Of a DNA stretch of 37,764 nucleotides, positions 22,943-30,437 are shown one piece after another. Made by a program: the position numbers and the translations under genes. The stretch comes from a virus: positions 1 to 37,764 of the IMG/VR virus record IMGVR_UViG_3300018059_000026, one strand, 5' to 3'. Every line of letters starts with the position of its first letter. Within the stretch, counting starts at the first letter, position 1. Under the pieces are notes generated by a model that was not told the origin of the DNA, did not search any database, and was given only the letters and a program-made list of their open reading frames with translations.

Positions 22943-23280
22943 ACGTCACCCCGGACCGGCGTCCCGTACTTCCGGAGGATCGACGCGAGCAACGGATCAT
23001 CATCTTCTTCACGCTTGTAGGTACTCGACAGCTTCGGCGTCCGCTTTGAGAAGGGCCGGCCGGCGCGGGTACCATGTGTGTTCCACCGACCATCTTTTCC
23101 ATCGGTCCTAACCTGCCAACGTGCTCGCAGCTTGTAGATGTACCGTTGCTGCGAGCCGTTCAAGTGTCCGATGCCTGTCTCGATCTGCAACGACAGGAAC
23201 TCGACGAAACTTCCCGCCGCACTGCGATCCCCGGCTGTCGTGCTGTCCGGCTGTCGCGCAAGGATGTCCTCGTAGTTCAT
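22939..23280 (-). CDS. hypothetical protein, 113 aa
   Basis: It opens with MNYEDILARQPDS, has QRYIYKLRARWQVRTDGKDG in the middle, and ends DDPLLASILRKYGTPVRGDV. Basic overall. Lies near the promoter-proximal end of the leftward operon. No family recognised. Confidence 0.6.
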   Translation of the reverse strand: MNYEDILARQPDSTTAGDRSAAGSFVEFLSLQIETGIGHLNGSQQRYIYKLRARWQVRTDGKDGRWNTHGTRAGRPFSKRTPKLSSTYKREEDDDPLLASILRKYGTPVRGDV

Positions 23281-23293
23281 TCAACATGAGCCT

Positions 23294-23389
23294 TCACGTT
23301 CGCCATACGGTTTTCCTTGTACTGAGTCGAACATACGAATTGTCGTGCTCGCCGGCTGCACTGCAATCGGTACACCGTTGTGGAATCAT
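23294..23389 (-). CDS. 31-aa CxxC peptide
   Basis: ATG at 23389, TGA at 23294. MIPQRCTDCSAAGEH has a single CxxC that could form half a zinc site. It fits between the flanking leftward genes with gaps of about 10-13 bases. Weak evidence. Confidence 0.35.
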   Translation of the reverse strand: MIPQRCTDCSAAGEHDNSYVRLSTRKTVWRT

Positions 23390-23399
23390 CAATGAATCT

Positions 23400-23627
23400 T
23401 CAGTTTTCACCACGGATGATCCCGTCAAAAGAATCCGTATCGGGGGTACCCCCGTCTGACCGAATGAATCCGACGCCCAGGCGAGCCGCGATCACTTTGT
23501 CTCGTCGTGCGTGTCCGTCAGGTCCAACGATGAGTACCCTCGGCCATGCGCTTGACGGGCGCGGACAGCGGATCAAGTCCTCGATCATTGAGTCATTCTT
23601 TGTCAGGTACGTGACAATTCGTGTCAT
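23400..23627 (-). CDS. hypothetical protein, 75 aa, first leftward gene
   Basis: ATG at 23627 with GGAG about 12 bases upstream. MTRIVTYLTKNDSMIEDLIR then PRVLIVGPDGHARRDKVIAARLG, a nucleotide-binding-like strand-loop, but too short for a clear call. It is probably the promoter-proximal gene of the leftward operon. Confidence 0.5.
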   Translation of the reverse strand: MTRIVTYLTKNDSMIEDLIRCPRPSSAWPRVLIVGPDGHARRDKVIAARLGVGFIRSDGGTPDTDSFDGIIRGEN

Positions 23628-23630
23628 GGT

Positions 23631-23660
23631 TTGACCTAGCTCCACAAGTTCGGTTACACT
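23631..23660 (+). promoter_or_regulatory. sigma70-like promoter for the winged-helix regulator
   Basis: TTGACC (23631-23636), an 18-base spacer and TACACT (23655-23660) form a good -35/-10 pair 57 bases upstream of the ATG at 23717. It points rightward, away from the leftward operon. Confidence 0.55.
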
Positions 23661-23716
23661 CCCCGCCGCTAGAAACACATGGACATATTTCAATCGAGTC
23701 AAGGAGAACAACGATC

Positions 23717-24181
23717 ATGAAACACATGCTGTGGTCGGGAGGCTCGCTGGACGCGGAAACAGCGTTGAATCTGATTGAAGCCGTACTCACAATGTACCGG
23801 GAGGAGCGACAAGACACGGCACAGGACGGAATCCCAGCGAGCGAGGATGCCTCCAGGCGCGCGATCACCGCTCCGAAGGATCATCGGCCTGTGGTGACGA
23901 CTATCCCTGTCTCGCCTGAACCTCGCGCACGGAAACTCCCAGCGCGGACCACGTATTCCCTCGTCGTCAAGGATGGTCGGGCGTTGAATTTGAACCGACC
24001 GACACCCGCGACCTTGAAGATCGTCGAGTACCTGCACGGGAAACGCGATGTCACGATGGACCGGCTTGTTGAAGGTACCGGGCTGCAACCCAGCACCATC
24101 AGCAACATTCTGGTCGATCTCCGCAAGCAAGGGGTTCTGCATTCTGGTTCTTTGCGACTGCCGGCTGAGACGCGACCTTAG
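23717..24181 (+). CDS. winged-helix transcriptional regulator (MarR/ArsR-like HTH), 154 aa
   Basis: ATG at 23717 follows AAGGAG by about 10 bases. The N-terminal 85 residues are helical then linker-like. The C-terminal TPATLKIVEYLHGKRDVTM then DRLVEGTGLQPSTISNILVD and LRKQGVLHSG is a clear winged helix-turn-helix. It is the only rightward gene in this part and is divergent from the early operon, the usual place for a phage regulator. It is a candidate reader of the seven dispersed operator-like repeats, but nothing in the sequence proves that link. Confidence 0.75.
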   Translation: MKHMLWSGGSLDAETALNLIEAVLTMYREERQDTAQDGIPASEDASRRAITAPKDHRPVVTTIPVSPEPRARKLPARTTYSLVVKDGRALNLNRPTPATLKIVEYLHGKRDVTMDRLVEGTGLQPSTISNILVDLRKQGVLHSGSLRLPAETRP

Positions 24182-24429
24182 AACCGGACGTCCGGACCGT
24201 TGGTCGCGGCCGCTGATCCATCTGCCGTCAGGGGGATCATTTTTCCGCGTCCCCCGCGGCTGATTCGTCCGCCTTTTCGACCTGCCGTTTCAGCTTCCTT
24301 CCCCGCCTTCCAGCGGTGCGCGGTGCCGGCCGCATGTGCCGCTCGTCCGCCCTTAGCCGCGATCTCGGAGCGGCGCTTTGGCGTCAGGGACGCAAACCCT
24401 CGTCGTTCCGGCGTTGGTGATTCAGTCAT
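24178..24429 (-). CDS. KGG-repeat (Con-10-like) small basic protein
   Basis: 83 residues, GGGAG ribosome site. GFASLTPKRRSEIAAKGGRA then AGTAHRWKAGKEAETAGRKGG gives two copies of the KGG motif of stress-induced bacterial KGG/Con-10-type proteins. Very basic and probably disordered. Convergent with the regulator gene, overlapping it by 4 bases. Its role in a phage is unknown. Confidence 0.7.
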   Translation of the reverse strand: MTESPTPERRGFASLTPKRRSEIAAKGGRAAHAAGTAHRWKAGKEAETAGRKGGRISRGGRGKMIPLTADGSAAATNGPDVRF

Positions 24430-24488
24430 CAGGTCGTCTCCCTTTGAGTCAGACAGCCATCCATCGCTAACAAGACCTGCGCGCGCCC

Positions 24489-24532
24489 GTCTAACCGATT
24501 TATTGGGTGTACCCGCGCGTCTAACCGATTTA
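24489..24532. repeat. 14-bp direct repeats, exact 30-bp period
   Basis: GTCTAACCGATTTA occurs at 24489-24502 and 24519-24532, each preceded by a CG-rich CGCG stretch. Identical copies on the same face of the helix suit cooperative protein binding. Confidence 0.6.
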
Positions 24533-24602
24533 CGTGAGTACGTCGTCTTGACGTTGATCCTCGCAATGTGCGCCGGCTGACCCGTCAGTGCAAACGTCGT
24601 GC

Positions 24603-24617
24603 CAATGATTCACTGAT
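24603..24617. promoter_or_regulatory. operator-like repeat, copy 4
   Basis: CAATGATTCACTGAT in the divergent regulatory region; shares the ATGATTCACTGA core. Confidence 0.6.
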
Positions 24618-24779
24618 GATCCCAGATTGAGGATGTCCGGGTAGTTGGTTCGGGAGGCGTGCAGGTAGGATCATGGTCCGAAATAGAACATGCGGAAAGT
24701 GTACCAGAACGGAACATGCGAAATTACGGGTGTTTTTGCTACTCATTGTCAGGATGTCCGGCTAGGACGTGAATACTTG

Positions 24780-24794
24780 TCAGTGATTCAGTGA
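24780..24794. promoter_or_regulatory. operator-like repeat, copy 5
   Basis: TCAGTGATTCAGTGA, the reverse complement of copy 1 over 14 bases. It lies about 110 bases upstream of the first rightward gene of the next block. Confidence 0.6.
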
Positions 24795-24902
24795 ACAAGT
24801 CAGACAGGCCGATCTAATTCCCCAGGAAATACGGGGACTTACTTTTGGCGTATTACTTGCTCTACCAGAGGTACGGGAATTCTCCCGACTGAAAGGACAC
24901 TG

Positions 24903-25094
24903 ATGGCTCACTTGACAGCAAAATACGAAAACGTCGCAGGACGACGGTACTTGACGATCTTCGACCATGACGGTGAATGGGTTTCGTTCAATCTCGATTC
25001 ACGGCCACTCACGATCGAACAGGAACGCGACGTACTTCGAGCAGTCGTCACAGACACACCAGCTACGATCAAACGCATCTGGCGGGAAGCGTAA
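24903..25094 (+). CDS. hypothetical protein, 63 aa
   Basis: ATG at 24903 with AAAGGA upstream. MAHLTAKYENVAGRRYLTIF then beta strands and a helix (TIEQERDVLRAVV). First gene of the rightward early/middle block, followed by the DUF932 gene, which has a similar ribosome site. Confidence 0.6.
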   Translation: MAHLTAKYENVAGRRYLTIFDHDGEWVSFNLDSRPLTIEQERDVLRAVVTDTPATIKRIWREA

Positions 25095-25121
25095 ACACAC
25101 GCATTGAAAGGACACTGAACC

Positions 25122-26267
25122 ATGAACCTCATGCAAGCGTCGCGGGAATACGCGAAACGGCCGGCCGATGAACGGTTTGCCAGCGTTGCGGACCTTGTGA
25201 CGTCGGCTCAGGCGGACCGAGACGGCTCGAAGGAAGTCAACTACAACCTCCGCGATCTGACACTGGTACCAATGGCGGTACCCGGCAGTGATTCAACGGT
25301 CGCCGTGCAAGGTCCGAAAGGACTCGCGCTGTTCTCACACTGGGCGTACTCACAGCTGTGCCGGACCTTGCGAGCGCCCGCAGAGTACGTGCGATCGCTA
25401 TCGCCGCAGATTGCATCCGACGCGTTGAACTACGGTATCGACCACGCGCCCAACGGTACCGCGGTGTCGATGCTGGTGAAAGCGCCGAACGGAAACCCGC
25501 TCCCGATGATCCGTGCCTGTACCTCTGACAGCTACTCACGGCTCTGGGATGGGTCACTGTACGACGACGTGAAAAACACGATCATGCAGCACGATTCACG
25601 GTGGACGACGCCGCCAACATGGACCGGTGAGCCGGCCGGCGCGTACCGCGGCGATCGGGATAGCTTCCTGATTCTCGTCAACGGTGGATCGATCGTCAAC
25701 GATCCGAGTCTGCGCGACGCACAAAGCCCGACTCCCCCAGGAACATCGAACGTAGATCCGGGCGGAATGTACCGCGGAATCATGGTTCGCAATTCCGAAG
25801 TGGGCGCAGCTGCCGTCTCGATTCAGCGGATTCTCTTCCGGTACATCTGCGGCAATCACATTATTTGGGACGCAGTGATCGACAAGAGTTTCCGACGTCG
25901 GCACGTTGGATCATCGGTGCAACGCGACGTCACGCGGGAGATCGCGAACATCGCGCACACTTGGGCGAACGCATCCGCCGCGAAGGATGACGCGATTATC
26001 CGCATGTTGATCGATCGCGAATTGGCATCGTCTGAAAAAGCTGTGATCGATGAATTGCGCGCGATCGGATTCTCGAAGGAGCAGGCGGAAGGTTCGTACC
26101 GGCTCTGCGTGGAGAAGGAGTCGGCAAGTCCACGATCGTTCTGGGGACTGGCGCAAGGGGCAACGCGGTTGTCCCAGGAGAGCGGGTACCAAAACGATCG
26201 GCTTGAGCTTGACCAGTTAGCGGCAAAGGTACTGGCCCGCGGTGCGCGTCAACTGGTGACGGCATAG
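25122..26267 (+). CDS. DUF932 (phage/plasmid-like) protein
   Basis: 381 residues, AAAGGA ribosome site. The DUF932 pattern is present: FSHWAYSQLCR, RACTSDSYSRLWDGSLYDDV, FLILVNGG, then YRGIMVRNSEVGAAAVSIQ and ILFRYICGNHIIW. The family is widespread in phages and plasmids, usually highly expressed early, with no established biochemical function. Its TAG overlaps the next GTG (TAGTG). Gene context here suggests a stand-alone early function. Confidence 0.85.
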   Translation: MNLMQASREYAKRPADERFASVADLVTSAQADRDGSKEVNYNLRDLTLVPMAVPGSDSTVAVQGPKGLALFSHWAYSQLCRTLRAPAEYVRSLSPQIASDALNYGIDHAPNGTAVSMLVKAPNGNPLPMIRACTSDSYSRLWDGSLYDDVKNTIMQHDSRWTTPPTWTGEPAGAYRGDRDSFLILVNGGSIVNDPSLRDAQSPTPPGTSNVDPGGMYRGIMVRNSEVGAAAVSIQRILFRYICGNHIIWDAVIDKSFRRRHVGSSVQRDVTREIANIAHTWANASAAKDDAIIRMLIDRELASSEKAVIDELRAIGFSKEQAEGSYRLCVEKESASPRSFWGLAQGATRLSQESGYQNDRLELDQLAAKVLARGARQLVTA

Positions 26268-26767
26268 TGACCACTACACCCTACGTACTTCCAGACGGGC
26301 GTATCGTCGCTGTCGATACGTCCGCCGCACGCGACGCACAATCCATCACGTACACGCTTCAAGGCGGGGAGATTGTGACCGCGGTTCGTGCATTGCCCGT
26401 CCTTGAACCTGGTACCCCTGGGGAGTCTCTCCAGGGGTACGGCTTGCGGGTTCTCGGGTTCGTCGTTCGTACCGGCATCACGGCGACACTGAGCCTAGAG
26501 GATCTTCAGCTGGCCGATCACATGTACCCGATCGCGGTCAGCGGACACGATCTCAGTCCGTCCGTCGTCGATACGCTCAGTCATACCAGACGTCAGATTC
26601 TCGATGCGATCAAATGGCTCGAAGTCGATCGGCCGAAACCCGATCGCGCAACTCCCGTAGTGATCGCCGCGGGTACCGACAGACCGAATCACGGACCAAT
26701 GGCGCGACTGATACCCGCGCCGATCTCGCGTCCACCGTCAGGTACCGCCGTAGACATTCGGTTCTAG
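26267..26767 (+). CDS. hypothetical protein, 166 aa
   Basis: GTG at 26267 in TAGTG. The N-terminus is a beta-rich domain (YVLPDGRIVAVDTSAARDA), the middle has LSLEDLQLADHMYPIAVSG, and the C-terminus is Pro-rich. A perfect local inverted repeat in the gene (CCCCTGGGGAG and CTCTCCAGGGG around 26414-26437) falls within codons for PGTPGESLQG. No family recognised. Confidence 0.6.
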   Translation: MTTTPYVLPDGRIVAVDTSAARDAQSITYTLQGGEIVTAVRALPVLEPGTPGESLQGYGLRVLGFVVRTGITATLSLEDLQLADHMYPIAVSGHDLSPSVVDTLSHTRRQILDAIKWLEVDRPKPDRATPVVIAAGTDRPNHGPMARLIPAPISRPPSGTAVDIRF

Positions 26768-26781
26768 AGGATAAGAGACAC

Positions 26782-26997
26782 ATGAGCCAACACTACAGCA
26801 ATCCAAAACGCGCGAGGCCCATGCCACGTAAACGTCGGAGTTTCACGATCGTCAATCGCGGCATTGTGGAGTGGCTCGAACCGACGATCGGTCTGTACCC
26901 GTACCACGTCTCCATCCGTACCTTTACCGGCAACCAGTACCTCGGCGTGTGCGCGACGCTCAGCGAGGCTAAACGTGTCATTAAGGACAATACATAA
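26782..26997 (+). CDS. hypothetical basic protein, 71 aa
   Basis: ATG at 26782 with AGAGGA upstream. A basic N-terminus (PKRARPMPRKRRSF) precedes a small domain ending GVCATLSEAKRVIKD. TAATG overlap with the next gene. Function unknown. Confidence 0.6.
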   Translation: MSQHYSNPKRARPMPRKRRSFTIVNRGIVEWLEPTIGLYPYHVSIRTFTGNQYLGVCATLSEAKRVIKDNT

Positions 26998-27425
26998 TGT
27001 TGCACGATAGCGACCTTGTCACCCACACGATCGCGATTCTGAAGGCGGATAGACCGGACGCGATCGATCACTTGAAAGCCCTGTACGCGCCGAAGCTGGT
27101 ACCGGGTAGCTGGTACCAGGAACTACCGGAAGCGATCATCGAGGAGGAGGAGGTACCGCTACTGAGCCCGGAGGAGATTCGAGCGTTTGCCATCGTCGGC
27201 CGATCCATCTTTGTCTACCCGCGGCAACTACAGGCGATCGTTGGGGAAACACGGTACCGGGTATCGTTGTCGACCGTTGAATGGTTGCGCGAGGAGAAGG
27301 TACGAACTGAGTCGCCCAACGTCAACGAAGCCGGACGTCAAGCTGGGGAATCGATCAACGTTCACCGATCGCGTACCGGGCTCAGTACCGGCTCGAAAGG
27401 ACTTCCAGCCGTCGTCGATCGCTGA
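26997..27425 (+). CDS. hypothetical protein, 142 aa
   Basis: ATG in TAATG. HDSDLVTHTIAILKADRPDA, then an acidic EEEEVPLL, SPEEIRAFAIVGRSIFVYPR and a Ser/Arg-rich end. No family recognised. Last gene before a long non-coding stretch. Confidence 0.6.
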   Translation: MLHDSDLVTHTIAILKADRPDAIDHLKALYAPKLVPGSWYQELPEAIIEEEEVPLLSPEEIRAFAIVGRSIFVYPRQLQAIVGETRYRVSLSTVEWLREEKVRTESPNVNEAGRQAGESINVHRSRTGLSTGSKGLPAVVDR

Positions 27426-27691
27426 TCAGTACCCGGTTAATCCTCCCACCTTCTAAGACGTACTTGATCAATACCCGTTGATCAGTACGTCCCTTCCTTT
27501 ACCCGCTCAGCTAGTCTAATACCCGTTCAAGTAGCCGCACAGTCGAACAAGTCCCCTAGAACAGGCTCAGTGACGCTCAGTGACACACCTGGGACGGCCC
27601 ACGCGTGCCATTCCCGCACACAGTGAACGTTACACTGTCACACTTACACACCTAGCACAGCATCACTGATCAGTACCCAAACAAGGCACAG

Positions 27692-27710
27692 TACGTACAC
27701 AGTGTACGTA
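27692..27710. repeat. perfect 19-bp palindrome
   Basis: TACGTACAC, a central A, then GTGTACGTA. The arms are exact complements, so this is a dimeric protein-binding site or cruciform candidate. Confidence 0.6.
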
Positions 27711-27949
27711 TAACTGTAATGAATAGAGATAGATAGGTGGACTGTACTGGGTTCGGTCCGAACCAACGACGGGTAGGGTAGGCACCCCGCGCCAGGATCA
27801 TGGGCCAGGGGCAGGCTGCGGTCGCTTCACTAAATTTCCCCTCAAACTACCTCAGCCGTGAGCGATCAGGTACCAGAAGGCCGCGGTCACTGCACGAAAT
27901 TTTTCTGTATCGTTAGCTCAGCGGTGAAACTGTAAGGTTTAGGGGTTGG

Positions 27950-28002
27950 CGATAGGCTGGACCCTATCGTTGATCAGTACCGATAGTGCCTTGAACCTAT
28001 CG
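27950..28002. repeat. two adjacent CGATAGG hairpins
   Basis: CGATAGG (27950-27956) pairs with CCTATCG (27963-27969) over a 6-base loop. A second CGATAG (27981-27986) pairs with CTATCG (27997-28002). No T-run follows, so they are not ordinary terminators. Confidence 0.55.
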
Positions 28003-28268
28003 TCTGAGCACTTTGACTCATGTTAGTACAGAATTTCACCATACAGATTACCTTACCGTCCTTGCACAATCTGTTTGCTTTTACTGACGGCGTTCTAAAG
28101 GACTTACGGGTTTTACCATACAGATAAAGGCCGGGTCGGCGGTTAATCCGTACACATTGCTCAATAAGATAAGAGAGGGAAAATCAGTATGGTTGATCAA
28201 GTATAGGCCCGGATTCATTGGCGAGATTGATGGGTACGGATTGTTTGGGAATCAGTACCGGGCCGAAA

Positions 28269-28583
28269 CTATAAGGTTTTGGGTAGTCCCGGCGTCGGCG
28301 ACCATTTCTCGATCAGGCAGTTCGAGCACAGGAAGCCTGCGACAGCGATCGGGTACCCCTGACCGCACGTCCGGCACGCCTTGAGCCCGACCCGCCGCAG
28401 GTTCCGCGCGCGTTCCTTCGGGCCGACAACAGGTATCGATCGCCCGCTGGCCGGTCCCAGGTACCTGGAATACCCGTAGTTCCATTTGATACCCCGATTC
28501 GCCAGCTGCAACCGGACGTCCCGCGGCTGGAACCCTTGGTCAAGTAGCTGTTTCACGATATCGGACAGGTTGATCGTGTGCAT
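28269..28583 (-). CDS. leftward zinc-ribbon protein, about 104 aa
   Basis: Start at ATG 28583 (MHTINLSDIVKQLLDQGF); a longer in-frame TTG at 28625 would sit inside operator copy 6. After a helical, possibly HTH-like N-terminal part (VRLQLANRGIKWNYGYSR) comes a CRTC...CSNC zinc ribbon near residues 82-100. It is the only leftward gene on this side of the genome and is divergent from the terminase genes across operator copy 6, so a regulatory role is plausible. Confidence 0.65.
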   Translation of the reverse strand: MHTINLSDIVKQLLDQGFQPRDVRLQLANRGIKWNYGYSRYLGPASGRSIPVVGPKERARNLRRVGLKACRTCGQGYPIAVAGFLCSNCLIEKWSPTPGLPKTL

Positions 28584-28616
28584 GAGGTAGCGATTTCGCT
28601 TGCAAATACCGTACCA

Positions 28617-28641
28617 CTCAGTCAATGATTCACTGACTGAG
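28617..28641. promoter_or_regulatory. operator-like repeat, copy 6, with extended dyad
   Basis: The core CAATGATTCACTGA (28623-28636) is flanked by CTCAGTC and GACTGAG, a 7-bp inverted repeat. It lies between the leftward zinc-ribbon gene and the start of the packaging genes and abuts their GAGGAGG ribosome site. Confidence 0.65.
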
Positions 28642-28655
28642 GAGGGATCCCCCCC

Positions 28656-29273
28656 GTGCCTGTCGCTGAGAACCTGTCGCCGACCGCGCCATCCTCCCGC
28701 GGATCTGCAGACGTGTCTCCTTCGCCTGCTACTCCGGCGATCACGGTCCTCGCGCCCACGGGTACCGGTCCCTCCTCAGTCCCCACGATCCGGGCTCGAC
28801 ACCTGAAGCCGCCGAAAGACTCCAGGGTCTACAAGGTCGCGATGGCGTACTTGGCGTTGAAGGCTCAAGGACTGAAGCTGCAAGCGATCAGCGACACAAT
28901 CAACGTCCCGAAAGACACGATTCAGACCTACATGAAGCGCGCGCACGCGAAGGGATGGCTGAATCCGACGAAGCTCGACGTTGAAGACCAGATCGAACTC
29001 ACGATTCCCGAACGCGTCGTCCGGAACGTCAACGAGTTCCTCGACTCCCGCGACAAGGACGTGACGATCGAAGCCGCGAAGGGTGTCGGGATCTTCAAGA
29101 ATCACGCAGCGGTCAAGGTCGACGGACAGGTGGGTGTCGGTTTCGCGTTGCGGGTGCAGGTCGATCTTCCACAAGGGATCGCCGCGCTGTCACCGATCCA
29201 GATTCGTCCTGGCAGTGTCGGCGGGACTCCCGCAATCGAAGCCGAGATCGTCGACAACGACGGAGGTACCTAA
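28656..29273 (+). CDS. terminase small subunit candidate (HTH protein)
   Basis: 205 residues, GTG at 28656 after a strong GAGGAGG. A Pro/Ser-rich N-terminus (1-45) is followed by an HTH (AMAYLALKAQGLKLQAISD then TINVPKDTIQTYMKRA), an ERVVRNVNEFLDSRD helix and a beta-rich C-terminus. DNA-binding N-terminal domain plus oligomerisation region, located at the head of the packaging genes, fits a small terminase that recognises pac or cos. The large subunit is about 2 kb downstream. TAATG overlap with the next gene. Confidence 0.65.
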   Translation: MPVAENLSPTAPSSRGSADVSPSPATPAITVLAPTGTGPSSVPTIRARHLKPPKDSRVYKVAMAYLALKAQGLKLQAISDTINVPKDTIQTYMKRAHAKGWLNPTKLDVEDQIELTIPERVVRNVNEFLDSRDKDVTIEAAKGVGIFKNHAAVKVDGQVGVGFALRVQVDLPQGIAALSPIQIRPGSVGGTPAIEAEIVDNDGGT

Positions 29274-29677
29274 TGGCCGGCTTTCTCACTCCGCTGCAAC
29301 TGCAATTCATCGACGGCAAACACTGGGCTGTCCTGTCGCCGTTCGAGTACCGTCTGGGTGCGGAAGATGGCGAAGAATCGATCATCATCCCGATCGGCTT
29401 CGAGACGGACTTCGCGTCGATCCCGCGCGGGCTCTGGAACATCTTTCCTCCGGCCGGACCGTACGGTAAAGCGGCGGTTGTCCATGACTGGATGTATCAG
29501 TACCGCACGGTCCTTACACCGACCGGAACCCGACTCTGTGATCGCGGTGAAGCGGATCGTACGCTCCGGGAAGGCATGGAGGTACTCGGGTGCGGCTGGA
29601 CGACCCGTCATGTGATCTATGCCGGCGTCCGTCTGGGCGGCTGGCGTCCCTGGCGCACGTACCGGAGTCAGGAATGA
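29273..29677 (+). CDS. DUF1353 phage protein
   Basis: 134 residues. IIPIGFETDFASIPRGLWNI then AAVVHDWMYQY is the DUF1353 signature, common in tailed phages and often near head or lysis genes. Biochemical role not established. TAATG overlap with the small terminase. Confidence 0.85.
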   Translation: MAGFLTPLQLQFIDGKHWAVLSPFEYRLGAEDGEESIIIPIGFETDFASIPRGLWNIFPPAGPYGKAAVVHDWMYQYRTVLTPTGTRLCDRGEADRTLREGMEVLGCGWTTRHVIYAGVRLGGWRPWRTYRSQE

Positions 29678-29680
29678 GTC

Positions 29681-30004
29681 ATGCCTTTCCTGATCGTGCT
29701 CCTGATGCTCCTGGCGGACTTGAAGCTATCGATCCGCGTGACACCGACTGTCCTCATGGAGGGGGACAGTATCCACGTCATGTGTCGGGTACCGCTCAAG
29801 GCCGACAATCGCCGGTTGCAGATGGCGATCGAAGACTACGTGTATTCGGAACGGCCGATCGACGGCGCGTACGGACCCGTGACGACGGAACTGACCTTTT
29901 CGCACATCCCCTGCGACGCGCACATCGTCAGTTGTACGGTGATGACGGCGACACGATCGATCACTCGTGTGACGCAGTCGATCGAGGTGGTATGTCAGCA
30001 GTAG
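29681..30004 (+). CDS. small secreted protein, possibly Ig-like, 107 aa
   Basis: It starts with a hydrophobic PFLIVLLMLLADLKL and continues with strand-like segments: SIRVTPTVLMEGDSIHVMCR, NRRLQMAIEDYVYSE, FSHIPCDAHIVSCTVM and TQSIEVVC. Four Cys and alternating strands suggest an exported beta-sandwich. Such proteins occur in uncharacterised phage genomes; a surface or exclusion role is only a guess. Confidence 0.6.
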   Translation: MPFLIVLLMLLADLKLSIRVTPTVLMEGDSIHVMCRVPLKADNRRLQMAIEDYVYSERPIDGAYGPVTTELTFSHIPCDAHIVSCTVMTATRSITRVTQSIEVVCQQ

Positions 30005-30186
30005 ATGACGATCAAGATCGTCACCCGTCGTTCCGCCCGATCAAGATGCAGGGTACCGGGAGGACATTGACGGAAGCGGTCGAAGTGTACGACGACCACG
30101 ATCGGCGACTCGGGTTCATCATCGTCTCGCGCACGATCCTCGGTGTCTGGAAAATGTCGACGTTTACCGAAGTGGAGGCAACGTGA
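29992..30186 (+). CDS. hypothetical protein, 64 aa
   Basis: ATG at 29992 with GAGGTGG just upstream, overlapping the previous gene by 13 bases. MSAVDDDQDRHPSF then VEVYDDHDRRLGFIIVSRTI. Its stop overlaps the next GTG. No family recognised. Confidence 0.55.
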   Translation: MSAVDDDQDRHPSFRPIKMQGTGRTLTEAVEVYDDHDRRLGFIIVSRTILGVWKMSTFTEVEAT

Positions 30187-30437
30187 TTCAGTCCTTCGGC
30201 TACAAGCATGGTCCGATCGTCCGCGCGCACAAGACGTTCGACGTCCGGACATTGACACACGACACGAACAGTCCTGAGTTCGCCGCGAAACGGGCGGAAA
30301 TTCAGGACTACGTCACGAGTCACCCAGGTGAAACGGTCGCGATCGGGTGTGAGAAGGGTTTGCACCGATCCCGTGTATTAGCGAATCAGGTTGCCACGGC
30401 CGCGCGGACATCCGTGCTGCATCGAGAACGCAAATGA
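30183..30437 (+). CDS. RapZ C-terminal-domain-like protein
   Basis: 84 residues, GTG start. SFGYKHG, FDVRTL, PGETVAIGCEKGLHRSRVLA and SVLHRER follow the order of the RapZ C-terminal domain (FGYK...FDVR...IGCTGGxHRSV). Host RapZ binds the small RNA GlmZ and guides RNase E. Only the C-terminal RNA/ligand-binding half is present, without the P-loop domain. A role in host RNA decay or envelope-precursor control is inference. Confidence 0.7.
   Translation: MIQSFGYKHGPIVRAHKTFDVRTLTHDTNSPEFAAKRAEIQDYVTSHPGETVAIGCEKGLHRSRVLANQVATAARTSVLHRERK

Larger units (their letters stand above)
24430..24902. promoter_or_regulatory. 473-bp divergent regulatory region
   Basis: No gene is supported here. It separates the leftward KGG gene from the rightward 24903 gene. 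It holds the 30-bp-spaced pair at 24489-24532, operator copies 4 and 5, a GAACATGCG pair (24686-24694, 24712-24720) and two AGGATGTCCGG copies (24630, 24751). The density of repeats suggests a control region, perhaps the lysogeny/lysis switch or an origin. No strong -35/-10 pair stands out. Confidence 0.55.
27426..28268. other. 843-bp non-coding, palindrome-rich region
   Basis: No convincing gene on either strand. It contains five TGATCA-centred repeats (TGATCAGTAC at 27423, 27479, 27667 and 27971; TTGATCAATACC at 27464), the 19-bp palindrome at 27692, the hairpin at 27620-27638 (ACAGTG/CACTGT), the CGATAGG hairpins at 27950-28002, a CTCAGTGAC doublet near 27577 and two CCATACAGAT copies. It lies between an early rightward block and the terminase genes, so an origin, packaging site or untranslated leader are the options. 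Confidence 0.55.

Noticed and set aside
26411-26440. Terminator hairpin around CCCCTGGGGAGTCTCTCCAGGGG
   Set aside because: It lies inside an open coding frame and has no T-run. It is more likely a local inverted repeat in the gene.
27905-27970. tRNA-like text (GTTAGCTCAGCGGTGAAA) in the non-coding region
   Set aside because: Only a D-arm-like string is present. No acceptor stem, anticodon arm or T-arm can be paired around it.
27426-28268. CRISPR array
   Set aside because: The TGATCAGTAC repeats are only about 10 bp, irregularly spaced and without uniform spacers.
28157-28384. Rightward 75-codon frame in the non-coding region
   Set aside because: No ribosome site, Ser/Arg-rich shadow at its 3' half, and it runs opposite the better supported leftward zinc-ribbon gene.
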